Part shown: positions 47,612-57,914 of the stretch, one piece after another | Layout of the letters: the number at the start of each line of letters is the position of its first letter | Position numbering within the stretch: position 1 is the first letter of the stretch | Notes under the pieces: generated by a model | Told to the model about the DNA's origin: nothing | Database searches by the model: none | Seen by the model: the letters and a program-made list of their open reading frames with translations, nothing else | Program-made: the position numbers and the translations under genes | Origin: Picochlorum sp. 'celeri' | Lineage: Eukaryota; Chlorophyta; Trebouxiophyceae | Assembly: GCA_010909725.1 (NCBI GenBank) | Contig: JAACMV010000024.1 | Location: 1,178,001 to 1,242,000 of the forward strand | Reading direction: 5' to 3' | Length of the DNA: 64,000 nt

Positions 47612-48247
47612 ATGATGAAGGTCTCAGTATGCAACGTATTTGTGCTTGTGCTTGCTCACATGGCAATGTACCAAGGTGCTTGGGGCCAGTCAACCTTGAT
47701 TTATGATTCAACTGAAGATATCAACACGATTCTTCAATTACACAATGACTATCGAGCAATTCACCAATCCCCACCACTGGTGTGGTCTTCCTCTCTCGCC
47801 AGCGGAGCAGCTCAATGGGCTTCTCAGTGTCGGTGGGAACATTCCAATGCGGGCGGCGAAAACCTATTTGCAGCCGGTGGATATCCAGTAGATACCCTCT
47901 ACACATACGCTGGGGAAACTTGGTACAGTGAGGTCTCTGCGTATGATTTCAACAATCCTCAGAAGTCCGATTTTTGGGATATTGGGCACTTTACTCAAAT
48001 GGTCTGGGCATCCACCTCTGAACTTGGTTGCGCAAGAGCCATGTGCCCAGGTGGCCAAAATAGTCCATTCGGTACAAGCGGGGATTGGCTGTTTGTGGTC
48101 TGCAGATACAGTCCACCTGGCAATATGTTCGCTGCTAATGGTGACGAGTATCTGTACTTTAGGCAAAACGTCAAAAGCCCGGCCAAGGCAGCACCCATCC
48201 ACAAACACATCCATCCTCGCAAAATATGGACTGAGACTATTTATTGA
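47612..48247 (+). CDS. Secreted CAP/SCP (PR-1-like) protein, short form
   Basis: A 211-aa intronless gene with a signal peptide (VCNVFVLVLAHMAMYQGAWG). The CAP domain has LQLHNDYRAIHQ, CRWEHSNAGGENLFAAGGYP, GHFTQMVWASTSELGCARAMC and WLFVVCRYSPPGN, with the cavity His and Glu residues conserved. It is about half identical to the CAP gene at 42318 over the core but ends soon after in PAKAAPIHKHIHPRK and lacks the basic cysteine-rich extension. The DNA at its 3' end (ATATGGACTGAGACTATTTATTG) is recognisable in the pseudogene just before the switch to the long-type tail. That suggests this copy lost a tail by truncation, or that the pseudogene gained one by recombination. Confidence 0.9.
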   Translation: MMKVSVCNVFVLVLAHMAMYQGAWGQSTLIYDSTEDINTILQLHNDYRAIHQSPPLVWSSSLASGAAQWASQCRWEHSNAGGENLFAAGGYPVDTLYTYAGETWYSEVSAYDFNNPQKSDFWDIGHFTQMVWASTSELGCARAMCPGGQNSPFGTSGDWLFVVCRYSPPGNMFAANGDEYLYFRQNVKSPAKAAPIHKHIHPRKIWTETIY

Positions 48248-48315
48248 ATTACACATACATATATATAGTTGACGAACCACGGCAAAAGTGATTGCTGAGA
48301 TGCAAGATATATCCA

Positions 48316-49662
48316 TCATTTTGATTTTGATTTCATGTGCGATTGTGAATATGATTGTGTTTGTAACACTTTCCCTGATGTAATGCAATCATAAAGCCAC
48401 ACTGAAGGCATGATGCATGCACAACCTAGTTTTCGCAGTTTCTTTTCTGAAGGATCATTATTGGAGCACACAACACCGATGGCATGTTTGACAGACGCAG
48501 TAACATCATCATCCAGCGTAACTACTGTCCCATCTGCTAGATGAATCAAATGCGTGAGCTCTTGCCTCTTTTTTGAGCGAGACTTTCCAGAACCTTCCTT
48601 CTCTTCTTCACCCCGCACGCTCCCTACTATAAACTTCATACCATCAAATATGCCCTTCTTTCCTGCGAGATGTCGAAGCCTTGATTTTTCAGGAATATTC
48701 CACGCATCTGCTTGCACCAATCGATCCACCTGTGTTGTGTTTTTCAATGCATACCCCTTGACTTGATAGTTCCGCTCATCGACAATTTCTCCAGCCTGAA
48801 TCGAAGCATCTATCCATGCATGTGACACTATCCAACACCCCAGAGCACAACCTTCAATATACTTTCGGGTCCGCCTCATTGCCAAAAGACTGGCATTTGT
48901 CTCCACCACAATATGCGTCGTCTCCTTTGTGACATGCGAATCAATCTGCACATCCCCCTGAAACTTGGCCGCAAAATCTTCACACAAGAGAGGATCTATA
49001 GTCTTGAGAGCATCCACCACCATCCGAATCTGCCCCTCCCGCTTCCTCGGCTTGAGCCGTCTCTCCCACAATTTCCGTATTCCCACACTAGGCCGCATTG
49101 CAACATTTCTATCCTTCAGTGCACTACCAAAGTCACCCCGACGACGCTTTTGCGACTCTTCCTGAGAGTCTGGCACGACAATAGGCGACTCCAACACCGG
49201 TATTGTATGACACAGCTGCAACACTGATTCAATCAATGCAACATCCTCCTGGAGCGTTGCAATTGTTGACTGCCTCCTACAATACTGTACCCCTACCTCT
49301 TTCATCAAGGATTTGACATGCTGCACTGCATTCATAACTTGATGATTCGTATGTAAATCCTTCTTCCACCCTGGTTGCTGGCATTCTGGACACACTGAGG
49401 ACGAAATTCCAACCCCCTCCAGTCTAGACAGAACACATGGTCGACAAAATGTATGCCCACATGTCGAAAATGTGTTTGGCTGCTCCATTAATTTATGGCA
49501 TAATGAGCAACACAATGTCTCGATAAAACTCGACAGAGCCTCCTGGCACACGCGAACTGAAGCACTCTCCTCCCCTGTACCAGGTGGTGGTGGTTGTTGC
49601 TGCTGGTGGTGAGATCTCCAGTCATCATGAGACGAGAGCGCCTTTCCCTGACTATTCCGCAT
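48316..49662 (-). CDS. RING-BRCT-BRCT protein (BRCA1/BARD1-like)
   Basis: A 448-aa intronless gene. A C3HC4 RING near 50-95 reads CCSLCHKLMEQPNTFSTCGH then FCRPC and CPECQQP, placed close to the N-terminus as in BRCA1 and BARD1. Two BRCT domains fill the C-terminal half: the first about 225-300 (HVTKETTHIVVETN, CWIVSHAWIDASIQAG) and the second about 325-440 (GIFDGMKFIVGS, LTHLIHLADGTVVT, IMPSVWLYDCITSGKVL). The architecture is that of BRCA1/BARD1, E3 ligase partners in homologous recombination. It lacks ankyrin repeats, and the linker is short at about 130 residues. Other RING-BRCT proteins exist, so orthology is not proven. Upstream TTG codons are not used; the first ATG is at 49662. Confidence 0.83.
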   Translation of the reverse strand: MRNSQGKALSSHDDWRSHHQQQQPPPPGTGEESASVRVCQEALSSFIETLCCSLCHKLMEQPNTFSTCGHTFCRPCVLSRLEGVGISSSVCPECQQPGWKKDLHTNHQVMNAVQHVKSLMKEVGVQYCRRQSTIATLQEDVALIESVLQLCHTIPVLESPIVVPDSQEESQKRRRGDFGSALKDRNVAMRPSVGIRKLWERRLKPRKREGQIRMVVDALKTIDPLLCEDFAAKFQGDVQIDSHVTKETTHIVVETNASLLAMRRTRKYIEGCALGCWIVSHAWIDASIQAGEIVDERNYQVKGYALKNTTQVDRLVQADAWNIPEKSRLRHLAGKKGIFDGMKFIVGSVRGEEEKEGSGKSRSKKRQELTHLIHLADGTVVTLDDDVTASVKHAIGVVCSNNDPSEKKLRKLGCACIMPSVWLYDCITSGKVLQTQSYSQSHMKSKSK

Positions 49663-50306
49663 GTAAAAAACCAAGTATATTTATGTATGAATTATCTGAG
49701 GTCCCCGAAAATGGAAAATCGTATCAAACACTTGTAAACAACAAGTGTTATTGCAATTTCCGTTGGAAGCAGACGATTCCTTATGCCTCAATTGCTACTC
49801 ATATGGTTTCATTTGTATTAATTATTATTTTTCAAAGTGACATCGCCATAAGAATGCCATCTATACTGAGTTGAAGATTTGAATTTTTGTACAAAAACTA
49901 TTCAAATAAAGAGTACGGAGGGCAGGTTGAACAGAATGGGATCAAGAACCAACAGGAGCTTCCATATCCACTCAGTTTGCATAGCATTCTTATTTATTTT
50001 AATACGATCAGTCACCTTCTGCCTCCATTACACTGAGTGGTTATGCGATTGAAAGAATGGTTGACATGAAAAAAAGAAAAATTCGACTCATCCGTCTAGT
50101 CCCTAGTAGTATTATCCCCTGAGAAGAAGACGGGATTAGGTCGACTTTTTTTAAATATCGGAACAATTACTTGGTGGAATATCTGCTGATAGATAGATTG
50201 GCACACACACACAGAAAAGGGAACGCAGTTCTTGTAGCATACTCACTAAAGATATACATACATACCACTGACTGACTGACTGGCTGTACATGTACATCAT
50301 AATACG
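49663..50306. other. Intergenic region between the RING-BRCT and RGP1 genes
   Basis: 644 bp between divergent starts. It is AT-rich with a TTTTTTTAAATATCGG run at about 50145-50160 and ACTGACTGACTGGCTG tandem tetranucleotides at about 50270-50285. No domain, splice signal with a matching partner, tRNA or hairpin stands out. Confidence 0.35.
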
Positions 50307-51617
50307 ATGAAGGGTACACGGGGTCTCTTCTTGGAAATATGCCAGGGATCGCAGGGATATATGCCTGGGGATGCTGTGAGTGCTCTGTTGTACGTGGACC
50401 CGTCTGCAGTTGCAGAGAATTCGTACATGCTGGATCAAGTGTTGGTTCATGTTGAGGGTATTGAGCGTGTTGATACATCGTGGGTGTCGAAAGAATATAG
50501 AGCAGGTGATGCGAAATTGAATACTGATTCTAGAAGAATACAGAGACCAGTGGTGAGGGGTGATCTCCGTGCTGCCGCACGGGGTGGTTTTGGGGAAGGT
50601 GGTCGTCGGGTATTTTTGTTGAGGTTTACATTGCCAGAGTGGCTTCCGCCAACGTTCAGAGGGATTGTCGCGCGGTATTCGTACATGATCAATATTGAGG
50701 TGACGTATAGATGCTGTGGTAGTGGGGAAGATGTGCGTACGTCTGGTTTGCAGAGTGCACATGTGCGGCAAGCTGTGCATGTGTGGCCACGTCTGTCCAA
50801 CATGCTGTATGATCCAGCTGAAGACTTTGACGATTCTCTCAAGATTATGTGTTGGGAAGTAGATGTTGGGACGACACTCGAAGATGCAGTGCAACAAGTT
50901 GACTCTTTGATGTCGGAATCTCAGAATTCAACACCATATAGTCCTGCGTATCAGGGTGATCGTTTGTCCAGGACAGCGTCTTTAGATACTGACCTTCCTC
51001 CAGCTGAATTGCTAAAGAAGCGTTTAATGATGACACCTCAACCGAATGTGGGGAGGTTAGTGTCCGTGATCCCGGAGTCTGAGATATCAGAGATTTTGGA
51101 TTCTGAAACAAAGAGCCCAATGGAATCAACTAGCAGTAGGATATTCGATGGGCAGGGCGGTGTTTCGAGCTTTAGATTAAAAATGGAAGATGTTCCGTTG
51201 GCAAATATACATTTACATGGGTCAGGTCATGTTGATTGCGCTCTTGGTCCGGGTAAGACTGTGGCTGGTACAATTGAATTTCCAGAGCACCCATCTCGTG
51301 TGCAATGTCATAAATTTGTTGTGGCGTTGGAAATGGAAGAGAGGGTCGCTGAGAAGTGGCAAGCTCGAGGTAGAAGTATGGCGATGAATGGGTGTTTGAA
51401 TCAAACAATTGACGAGTGTATTCAGTTGAGTGCTGACATGTTGACGTCGTACTTTATGTTTTCGTTGCCTGCAGACGCAGCACCGAATTTCAGGACAAGT
51501 CTGATCACCCTTGAGTGGGGCTTGCGTTTCCATTTCTATGCGCGATTGAAAGGAGAAGAGGAAATCAAGAGATTAGAATGGAAAATTCCATTAAAAGTAC
51601 GATTGCACGGTGAATAA
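50307..51617 (+). CDS. RGP1: RGP1-domain protein (Rab6 GEF partner)
   Basis: A 436-aa intronless gene. The N-terminal arrestin-like fold opens GLFLEICQGSQGYMPGDAVSA. The block FTLPEWLPPTFRGIVARYSYMINIEV fits the Rgp1 family (LPPSYRG...YSYKLTV), as do FRLKMEDVPLANIHLHGSG with GPGKTVAGTIEFP and the late MFSLPADAAPNFRTSLITLEWGLRFHF (family: IPLSATPSF-type, VSLKWRLRFEF-type). Rgp1 pairs with Ric1 to activate the Golgi GTPase Rab6/Ypt6. A Ser-rich loop at about 210-265 is a likely disordered insertion. Its stop lies 11 bp from the stop of the convergent CIA30/SDR gene. Confidence 0.83.
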   Translation: MKGTRGLFLEICQGSQGYMPGDAVSALLYVDPSAVAENSYMLDQVLVHVEGIERVDTSWVSKEYRAGDAKLNTDSRRIQRPVVRGDLRAAARGGFGEGGRRVFLLRFTLPEWLPPTFRGIVARYSYMINIEVTYRCCGSGEDVRTSGLQSAHVRQAVHVWPRLSNMLYDPAEDFDDSLKIMCWEVDVGTTLEDAVQQVDSLMSESQNSTPYSPAYQGDRLSRTASLDTDLPPAELLKKRLMMTPQPNVGRLVSVIPESEISEILDSETKSPMESTSSRIFDGQGGVSSFRLKMEDVPLANIHLHGSGHVDCALGPGKTVAGTIEFPEHPSRVQCHKFVVALEMEERVAEKWQARGRSMAMNGCLNQTIDECIQLSADMLTSYFMFSLPADAAPNFRTSLITLEWGLRFHFYARLKGEEEIKRLEWKIPLKVRLHGE

Positions 51618-51628
51618 TAATTGTAAGA

Positions 51629-53581
51629 TTATGCCTTGACCTCTTCTGGAAGTTGTTTTTCCAACGTCTTTGCCCTCCACTGTCGGATCCATTCCCGGGC
51701 TCCTTCTTTTCCCTCATAATTTGATCCAGTTCGAGATGCATCCTCCATGGTTGTCAACGTTGTCGCATTTTCCTCGTCAGCATCTCGCACTCTGCCACCC
51801 GCGCCTCGTTCTGTTGCAGCCTTCACTCGGGGATCTGCCAAAATTTCCTCCTTCCTTTCTTCAGAGACTGGTGCAGGTGGATCCACTGGTGCTGGGAAAG
51901 GTAATAATCCCTGGCGTGTTCGTACAGTATCCTTGGACATTGAAAGGTACAGTTTTTGGACTTGTGTATCAGCCATGGACTTTCCTTGAGCATCTGATGC
52001 TTCACTACGGCGAACCTCGACAGTCTTACCAGTCGCATCAAAAAAGCCCAGAGTAGCATCAACAATTTGTGCTACGTCACTCCGAGCGATTTTACCTGTG
52101 ATTCTGTCACCCTGCGACATCTCCAACAACGAAGGAGCTGCCTGATCTGCATCATCACTCATTCCTGTAGGTCGAAGGACTGCATATGGGAGGCCACAAG
52201 ACCGGACAGCTATTTCACCACTGTACTTGTGATTTAATATTCCTCCAGGATTCAGTTGAACGATAGGAATTTCCTGTTTGCGCTTTTCTTCATCATTACC
52301 CACAAGTGCATTGCGCTCAACACCAGCTGAAGAAATCAAAAGGATCTGAGGCTTGACCTTTTTCACAGCTTTGATACCACCATCAAATTCAATGGAGAAT
52401 TCCCCTGGCTTGAAAGCAGGGTTTGGGAATCCATTGAATGAGAATCTACTGTAGACAAGCCCAAATTGTTGAATTGCTCTGGGGTTCAAAGGTGGACCAT
52501 CTGCAACAGATCGTGCCCTCTTGACAGGAACAAATTCATGCCATGGAATAAATACATCCCCCCATTCCCCATCTGGAACATCAAACGTTGCTTGATAGGT
52601 ATCTTCTGGCTCATTGAGATCATCGGTCTTTATATTCAGCTTTAATGTCTCACCAGACCCTTTGACACGCAGACTGACACCATCATAGCCTGACAAATCC
52701 ACCGTGTCTGGATACGAGCGGGCACCACAAAATCCCCCTCCCTCCACAACCAATTTCCCTGACCACGTAAACCCAGTAGATGTTTCATTCAATGTCAATG
52801 CACTGTCACTATTTCCTCCCATGATGACATCATCGAGCTTTTGCCATCGCTCCAAGTCTTTCTCAGATGCCATTGGAATGACCATGACATCTTCCTGCTT
52901 CTGCTTTGGCAAAAACTTTGCCGCCGCAGCGGCAATTGCTTCCACACCCTTTGCATCAACTTTTTCTGGAGTCATTCCATCGATGTACCCCATATTACCG
53001 TTTGAATCTCTACCAAACACTGCTCCAGTTGCAACAACCACTTGTGTCACCCCCTTGAACAGGTCCCCACTCAGCATCTCTGGTTTCGTCACATCAACAG
53101 TATCCTCAACGAATAAGATACCACCATTCTTCTGGGCACCTTCCGAAATACCATACTCCTTGAACGCGCTCATGGCCTTTGCAGAATCCCGTACAGCTGC
53201 AACAACAGTCCTGCCACTCTTCAATAACTTTGCCACAATTTCTTTGCCGCATCGACCAGATGCACCAAACACAAGAACTGCATTCTCACGTGGTAATGAA
53301 GCTGGCTCATCAGCCCATTCGCCACCATTGGCAACCTGATTGCCCTCCAAATCCTTCCCAGCCTTGAGAGCTTCGTTCACCAAAAACGCAATGCTTCCCA
53401 CAACAAGAACCCCGCCACCGACAATGAATTCAACAGGAGCATTCTCAAATCCAATTGCCTGTGATGGCTGCAGTGTTTGACGAGGAACGGCAACACAGTG
53501 TTTGTGTGGTACCAAGGATCGTCTGTGGACAGACATGCCACTTTGGACGACACCGTGTGATACTCGCAATGCGGCAACCAT
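51629..53581 (-). CDS. SDR protein with inserted CIA30 domain (HCF173-like), plastid
   Basis: A 650-aa intronless gene. A plastid transit peptide (residues about 1-40) is followed by a hydrophobic helix (VGGGVLVVGSIAFLVNEAL) and an atypical short-chain dehydrogenase fold with NAVLVFGASGRCGKEIVAKLL at about 100. The fold is interrupted from about 245 to 415 by a CIA30 beta-sandwich (WQKLDDVIMGGNSDSALTL, GGGFCGARSYPDTVDLSGYDG, NIKTDDLNEPEDTYQATF) and then resumes (QILLISSAGVERN, LPYAVLRPTGMSDD, ISRSDVA-like block). This architecture is that of HCF173, which binds psbA mRNA for photosystem II D1 synthesis, and of a related Arabidopsis plastid protein. Which of the two is meant cannot be settled here. 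Confidence 0.82.
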   Translation of the reverse strand: MVAALRVSHGVVQSGMSVHRRSLVPHKHCVAVPRQTLQPSQAIGFENAPVEFIVGGGVLVVGSIAFLVNEALKAGKDLEGNQVANGGEWADEPASLPRENAVLVFGASGRCGKEIVAKLLKSGRTVVAAVRDSAKAMSAFKEYGISEGAQKNGGILFVEDTVDVTKPEMLSGDLFKGVTQVVVATGAVFGRDSNGNMGYIDGMTPEKVDAKGVEAIAAAAAKFLPKQKQEDVMVIPMASEKDLERWQKLDDVIMGGNSDSALTLNETSTGFTWSGKLVVEGGGFCGARSYPDTVDLSGYDGVSLRVKGSGETLKLNIKTDDLNEPEDTYQATFDVPDGEWGDVFIPWHEFVPVKRARSVADGPPLNPRAIQQFGLVYSRFSFNGFPNPAFKPGEFSIEFDGGIKAVKKVKPQILLISSAGVERNALVGNDEEKRKQEIPIVQLNPGGILNHKYSGEIAVRSCGLPYAVLRPTGMSDDADQAAPSLLEMSQGDRITGKIARSDVAQIVDATLGFFDATGKTVEVRRSEASDAQGKSMADTQVQKLYLSMSKDTVRTRQGLLPFPAPVDPPAPVSEERKEEILADPRVKAATERGAGGRVRDADEENATTLTTMEDASRTGSNYEGKEGAREWIRQWRAKTLEKQLPEEVKA

Positions 53582-53681
53582 TGTGATCACTGTATTCTTA
53601 AAATTGGTACAATACAGTTTTAAATGAAATGAAAAAATATGGGATCCGTGTGGAGAGCGCTCATGATATATCTTCTTGTGA

Positions 53682-55829
53682 TTAGAACACTCCTGCTCGG
53701 ATCATGATGCTTCCAGCAGCGGCGACAGCAGCAGATATAGCTGTGATGGCAGCTTGCTGTGATTCCACAGAACGAACTCCTGCAGTGCAGATGGTGACCT
53801 TTAGGCTCTGAGTCATGGAGTTGCCTTTGATGTTGTTATCCTTCATCTCCTGTAAAAAGGCTATGGCCTTTTCATACTTGTGAAATCTATCGCAGCATGC
53901 GATCAGAGCGTTGTACAAGTGGACTGTTGGCTTCAAGCCTGCTTGTTGTGCTCTGTGATACACATGCAATGCCTTGTGGAACTTTCCTTGAATTGAATAG
54001 CCAGCGACCAAGCCACAATACGCATAATCATGTGGAGACATGCCTTCTTCCTCTAAAAGACTGAAAAAGTATTCCGCTTTTTGTGTATTTCCTGCTACAC
54101 CGTACCCGGCAATCATTGTCTCATACGTCACTTGGTCTGGGTATTTGATATCAGCATACACGTCCTCTGCTGCAGTCATCTGACCATTCTTGGCGAGGGC
54201 TGACAAGGCTGTGTTGTAGATGATGGTATCATTGTCATCAATCAGAGACGTATCTCTCTGAGTTGATGTATACAGAGATAATAGTTCCAATGCTTGTTTC
54301 CAGCATCCAGATCGCTCATATGCATACATCATAGACCCATAGATGACATTGTTCAAAAGTATACGAGGAGCTGACTTTTTCCTTCTGTCCACATCCATTG
54401 CATCTCGCTGAATGGAATAGAATATGGCTTCTGCATCCTTCCATAGGCCCTTTTCCGCTAGTTGGCGTAATAAAATTGAGACGGTGTATTCGTTCGGTAC
54501 ATTACCTTTGCCAAGGGCACCAGAGTACATCTGATCAAACAAGTCTAGGGCCTTATCAATGCTGCCATATTTTGCATATGTCGACACTAAAGCAGTATAT
54601 GTTCGCACATTTGGATTGATCTTCTTTGCTTGCATCCAATGAAGTATCCTCTCAGCTTTATTCCAACATCCATTTGTGCCCAAGGCATCAATCAGTGCTG
54701 TGCATGTCACCACATCAGGTGAAACACCATGCTGTATCATGTCATTGAATTTTCTCACAGCACTCTTCCAATCACCTGCTTTTCCATGCGCTTTGATGAT
54801 GGCCGAATACGCATGGGCCGAAGGCCTCATGCCCTGCATCTTCAAATCATCCCAGAGTCTGTATGCCTCTTCATAGAGCGACCCATGGGTTGCTGCTGTC
54901 ATGGCAGCAGTGTATGCGTACATTACACTGCTCTTATCCATGCACTTTTCCCGTGTCGCGTAGAATGTGTCTATTGCTTTATCAAAATCTCCCTTGCCAT
55001 CAAGCGCTTCAATCAAGACTGTGTAAATCTGGGAATCCATTTCCCCAGGTATTGCCGCCTTGGCATGGTTCCATATTCCCACCGCATAATCATATTGCTT
55101 ATCCATGATAGCTGCCTTCATTGCTGTAGTATATGTAAATACAGAGCACGAAAGGCCAGCTCCTCCACAGTCTTTACTCTGCCGCATCCACTCATAAATG
55201 TCCAGGGCTCTGCCATGTTGCCCTCTCCTACTGCAGATACGCATCATCGATGCGCAGAGACGCTCATCAAACTCGTGATTATTCTCAACAAGCCACTCGA
55301 ACAATGCAAGCGCTCTCTTTCTCGTGGCAGCATGCCTTGCCAAGCTACACAGTACCTTGTCCAGAGAAATGTTGTGAGCAGAGTTCAACAACCCTGCACA
55401 GCTATATTCTGCCAATCGTGGTTCCTTTGATGGATCCATAAGATCTAAAATGAATTCTGGCAGCGCATTGTTTGTTTCTTTGGTCTGTATGAAGAAGAAT
55501 TCAAGTCAGGGCATTATTATATCCAGACGACCAGGCTTCTCGAAGAATACCACAATGTTTCAGATAGGCCATTAGATACGTACCTTTTTTACTTCATCTA
55601 TAGATTTTACAGTATCCTTGCCCCGTGCAATCCCAGTTTTCCAGGTTTTCTGGTCTGCAGCAAGAGTCGCTGCCTGAACCTCTTGGAATGTCGAGCCACA
55701 CAGGCTTGGCGATCTCCGATTCCTTCCCGCATTCAATAAAACTACTTCATTTACATGCAGAATTCTATGCATGTGCGTTGAAGAGGTTCCTTCCCCTCCC
55801 AGGTGAAAAAAACTCCGTTGTCCAAGCAT
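53682..55829 (-). CDS. P-class pentatricopeptide repeat (PPR) protein, one intron
   Basis: Exon 1 (55584-55829) and exon 2 (53682-55484) join over a 99-nt GTACGT...ATACAG intron in phase 0, giving 682 aa. Exon 1 (82 codons) has a basic Ser-rich part and probably an organelle-targeting region. From about 160 onward at least a dozen 35-residue PPRs follow, for example FTYTTAMKAAIMDKQYDYAVGIW, HAYSAIIKAHGKAGDWKSAVRKFNDM, VTCTALIDALGTNGCWNKAERILHWM and RTYTALVSTYAKYGSIDKALDLFDQM. There is no E, DYW or SMR domain. P-class PPR proteins bind specific plastid or mitochondrial RNAs in processing and translation. The conserved positions 5 and 35 of each repeat could be used to predict the RNA target. 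Confidence 0.9.
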
Positions 55830-56018
55830 GGTTGTCCAACGGACGAGCAGCGTTGTCTCTTTCGAATGAATTACCTACTTACTATGGAATGCTCATTGTT
55901 ATTATTAAATAATAGTATCATGTAAAATTGATTTGATTCTGGAGCATGCTCTTTCAATAGTAATAGATCTCCCAAGAGAGAGATTATTGAACAAGAGAGC
56001 CTGATCCAATAATGTCGA

Positions 56019-57914
56019 TCAATACCGTGCATTCGTATGTGTCGAGGATGATTTTGATGTCCCTGCTTTCGACGATCCGCCGAGTGATCGCACCGATACA
56101 AATGAGTTTAATGCAGCTGCTCGCGGATGAGGAATTCTGCCATCCTTACGCTTCATCATCAGGTCATCCAGGTATCTATCTGCAAGTCTGTTATAGAATT
56201 TGCATAGATCAATCATGCTGCCGAGTCGTTTTGTCAACTGGACGACGAATATTGAGGGAAGCACTTCAAAGTACCTCACAGTCACAGCCATGCCCCGTCT
56301 GCCACCGATTGGAGCGACGAGATCCATATGATCAGCATCAATATCAAAATGGTCAACAAATCCTCCCAGTTCAAGTGTCCCTTCTTTTATTCGCATCAAA
56401 ACATCTTTAATATTTGCCTTGGTGCTGAACTGCACGTGTCCCATGGAACTCTCTTCTACGGTTTCAAACAAGGCCCCCAGGCTGAGGTTCCTTCCAATCA
56501 ATTCAAAAGCATTCATTTTCGACACCACGTGCATCTTGGATGATTTAGGATCTGGAGTCTGATAGATATTTCTTGACAAGGCTGTCATCAGATCCGAATA
56601 CCACTTGTAAAATTCTGCCGTGTTCCCTGTCACTTTTTGCACATCAACAATCTTGTTCCCGCTTTGCAATTGCTTCACATGAATAGCCACCTTCACGATG
56701 CCCTTCATTGTTTTGACATATAATCTTAGTACATTTTTCGTGCGTTTTTCAACCTTACCGCTCCCGAGAGCGACAACAACTTGTTCAATCTCATCAAAGA
56801 CATCAGGCAAGCTGGCCTCTGTTGTAAACTGCGTATGTCGTTTTATCAAGTCATCTTTCGCCTCAAACATCCCTGAAAGATCAATAAAATCGTTGATCAG
56901 GTCAAATGCAGTCAAGTTCGTATCATCTGCCCGGCCAAGACTCTTCAAACTTCTATACCGTGTTGGCTGGAGTTGCGCAGTGTCGACAGATTCAAACACC
57001 TCTTCTTCATCAATCGTGCTTATTTCAGAAACAGTTGCAAATGAATCCGTCTTCTGAAAATCTCTCGATATCCAGGGAAACTTCCACACATCTTCCGCAG
57101 TAGGCCTAGCATCCGGATTCACCTGAATCATGCTCCGCAACAAATCAGCCGCCTCAGGAGACGTCCACGCTGGAATATTGAACTCGGCCTTTGAAATCTT
57201 CTCAAACAAGGTCACCATATTATCTTCATCAAAAGGTAAACATCCTGCCAATATCACATACAGCACTGCTCCCAAGGACCAAATATCTGCTGCATACCCA
57301 CTATATGGCTTTCTGCTCACAACTTCTGGTGCTGCATAATTCGGGGTACCACACACAGTATTCATCAAATCCAACTGCTCGTTCAATTCTTCTTGCCTAA
57401 TAGTACCCAATCCGAAATCAGAGAGCTTTGCCTCGCCCTCAGACGTCAGTAAGACATTCTCAGGCTTTAAATCCCTGTGACACACACCTTGCTCATGGGA
57501 AAATGTCACAGCTGCCAAAATCTGCGTGAACATCACTTTTGCCTCGTCCTCTTTGAAAGGCCCCTGTATTGCTATTTTGTCAAACAAATCCCCACCAGTC
57601 ACTAATTCCATCACCATGAATATTTTATCCTTGGAACTCATCACCTCGTGCAAATTCACTATATGTGGGTGCTTCAACTTTTTCAGTATCCCAATCTCCT
57701 TCTTCACCTGCTCCACCATCCCCCTTTCAATCAACAAATCCTTCGCCATCACCTTGAGGGCGTACGCCTTGCCCGTCTCCATATGCTGAGCATACTTGAC
57801 CTTGGCATACGTTCCTTCCCCAATGGTCCTCCCAACCAGGTACTTGCCCACTCTCTTTGTCAGAAATGTCCCTTTCCGACGGCTATCCGAGCTAGACGAA
57901 GATGGGTTTGACAT
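56019..57914 (-). CDS. CIPK-type protein kinase with two NAF-KA1 modules
   Basis: A 631-aa intronless gene. The kinase domain (about 24-286) is intact: GEGTYAKVK, ALKVMAKD, CHRDLKPENVLL, SDFGLG and APEV. After it come two regulatory modules. Module 1 has a NAF motif TAFDLINDFIDLSGMF (about 335-350) and a PPI/KA1-like part (to about 447, HTQFTTEASLPDVFDEIE, KVTGNTAEFYKWYSDL). Module 2 repeats this: MNAFELIGRNLSLGALF (about 467-485) and VQFSTKANIKDVLMRIKEG with VVQLTKRLGSMIDLCKFYN (about 493-578). Plant CIPKs carry one such module, which binds calcium-sensing CBL proteins (NAF) and PP2C phosphatases (PPI). A duplicated tail could bind two CBLs. The activation loop ends normally, so it is probably active. 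Confidence 0.88.
   Translation of the reverse strand: MSNPSSSSSDSRRKGTFLTKRVGKYLVGRTIGEGTYAKVKYAQHMETGKAYALKVMAKDLLIERGMVEQVKKEIGILKKLKHPHIVNLHEVMSSKDKIFMVMELVTGGDLFDKIAIQGPFKEDEAKVMFTQILAAVTFSHEQGVCHRDLKPENVLLTSEGEAKLSDFGLGTIRQEELNEQLDLMNTVCGTPNYAAPEVVSRKPYSGYAADIWSLGAVLYVILAGCLPFDEDNMVTLFEKISKAEFNIPAWTSPEAADLLRSMIQVNPDARPTAEDVWKFPWISRDFQKTDSFATVSEISTIDEEEVFESVDTAQLQPTRYRSLKSLGRADDTNLTAFDLINDFIDLSGMFEAKDDLIKRHTQFTTEASLPDVFDEIEQVVVALGSGKVEKRTKNVLRLYVKTMKGIVKVAIHVKQLQSGNKIVDVQKVTGNTAEFYKWYSDLMTALSRNIYQTPDPKSSKMHVVSKMNAFELIGRNLSLGALFETVEESSMGHVQFSTKANIKDVLMRIKEGTLELGGFVDHFDIDADHMDLVAPIGGRRGMAVTVRYFEVLPSIFVVQLTKRLGSMIDLCKFYNRLADRYLDDLMMKRKDGRIPHPRAAALNSFVSVRSLGGSSKAGTSKSSSTHTNARY

Noticed and set aside
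50151..50897. A 248-aa minus-strand frame
   Set aside because: It lies antisense to the start of RGP1, is very rich in His, Ser and Arg, and has no recognisable motif.
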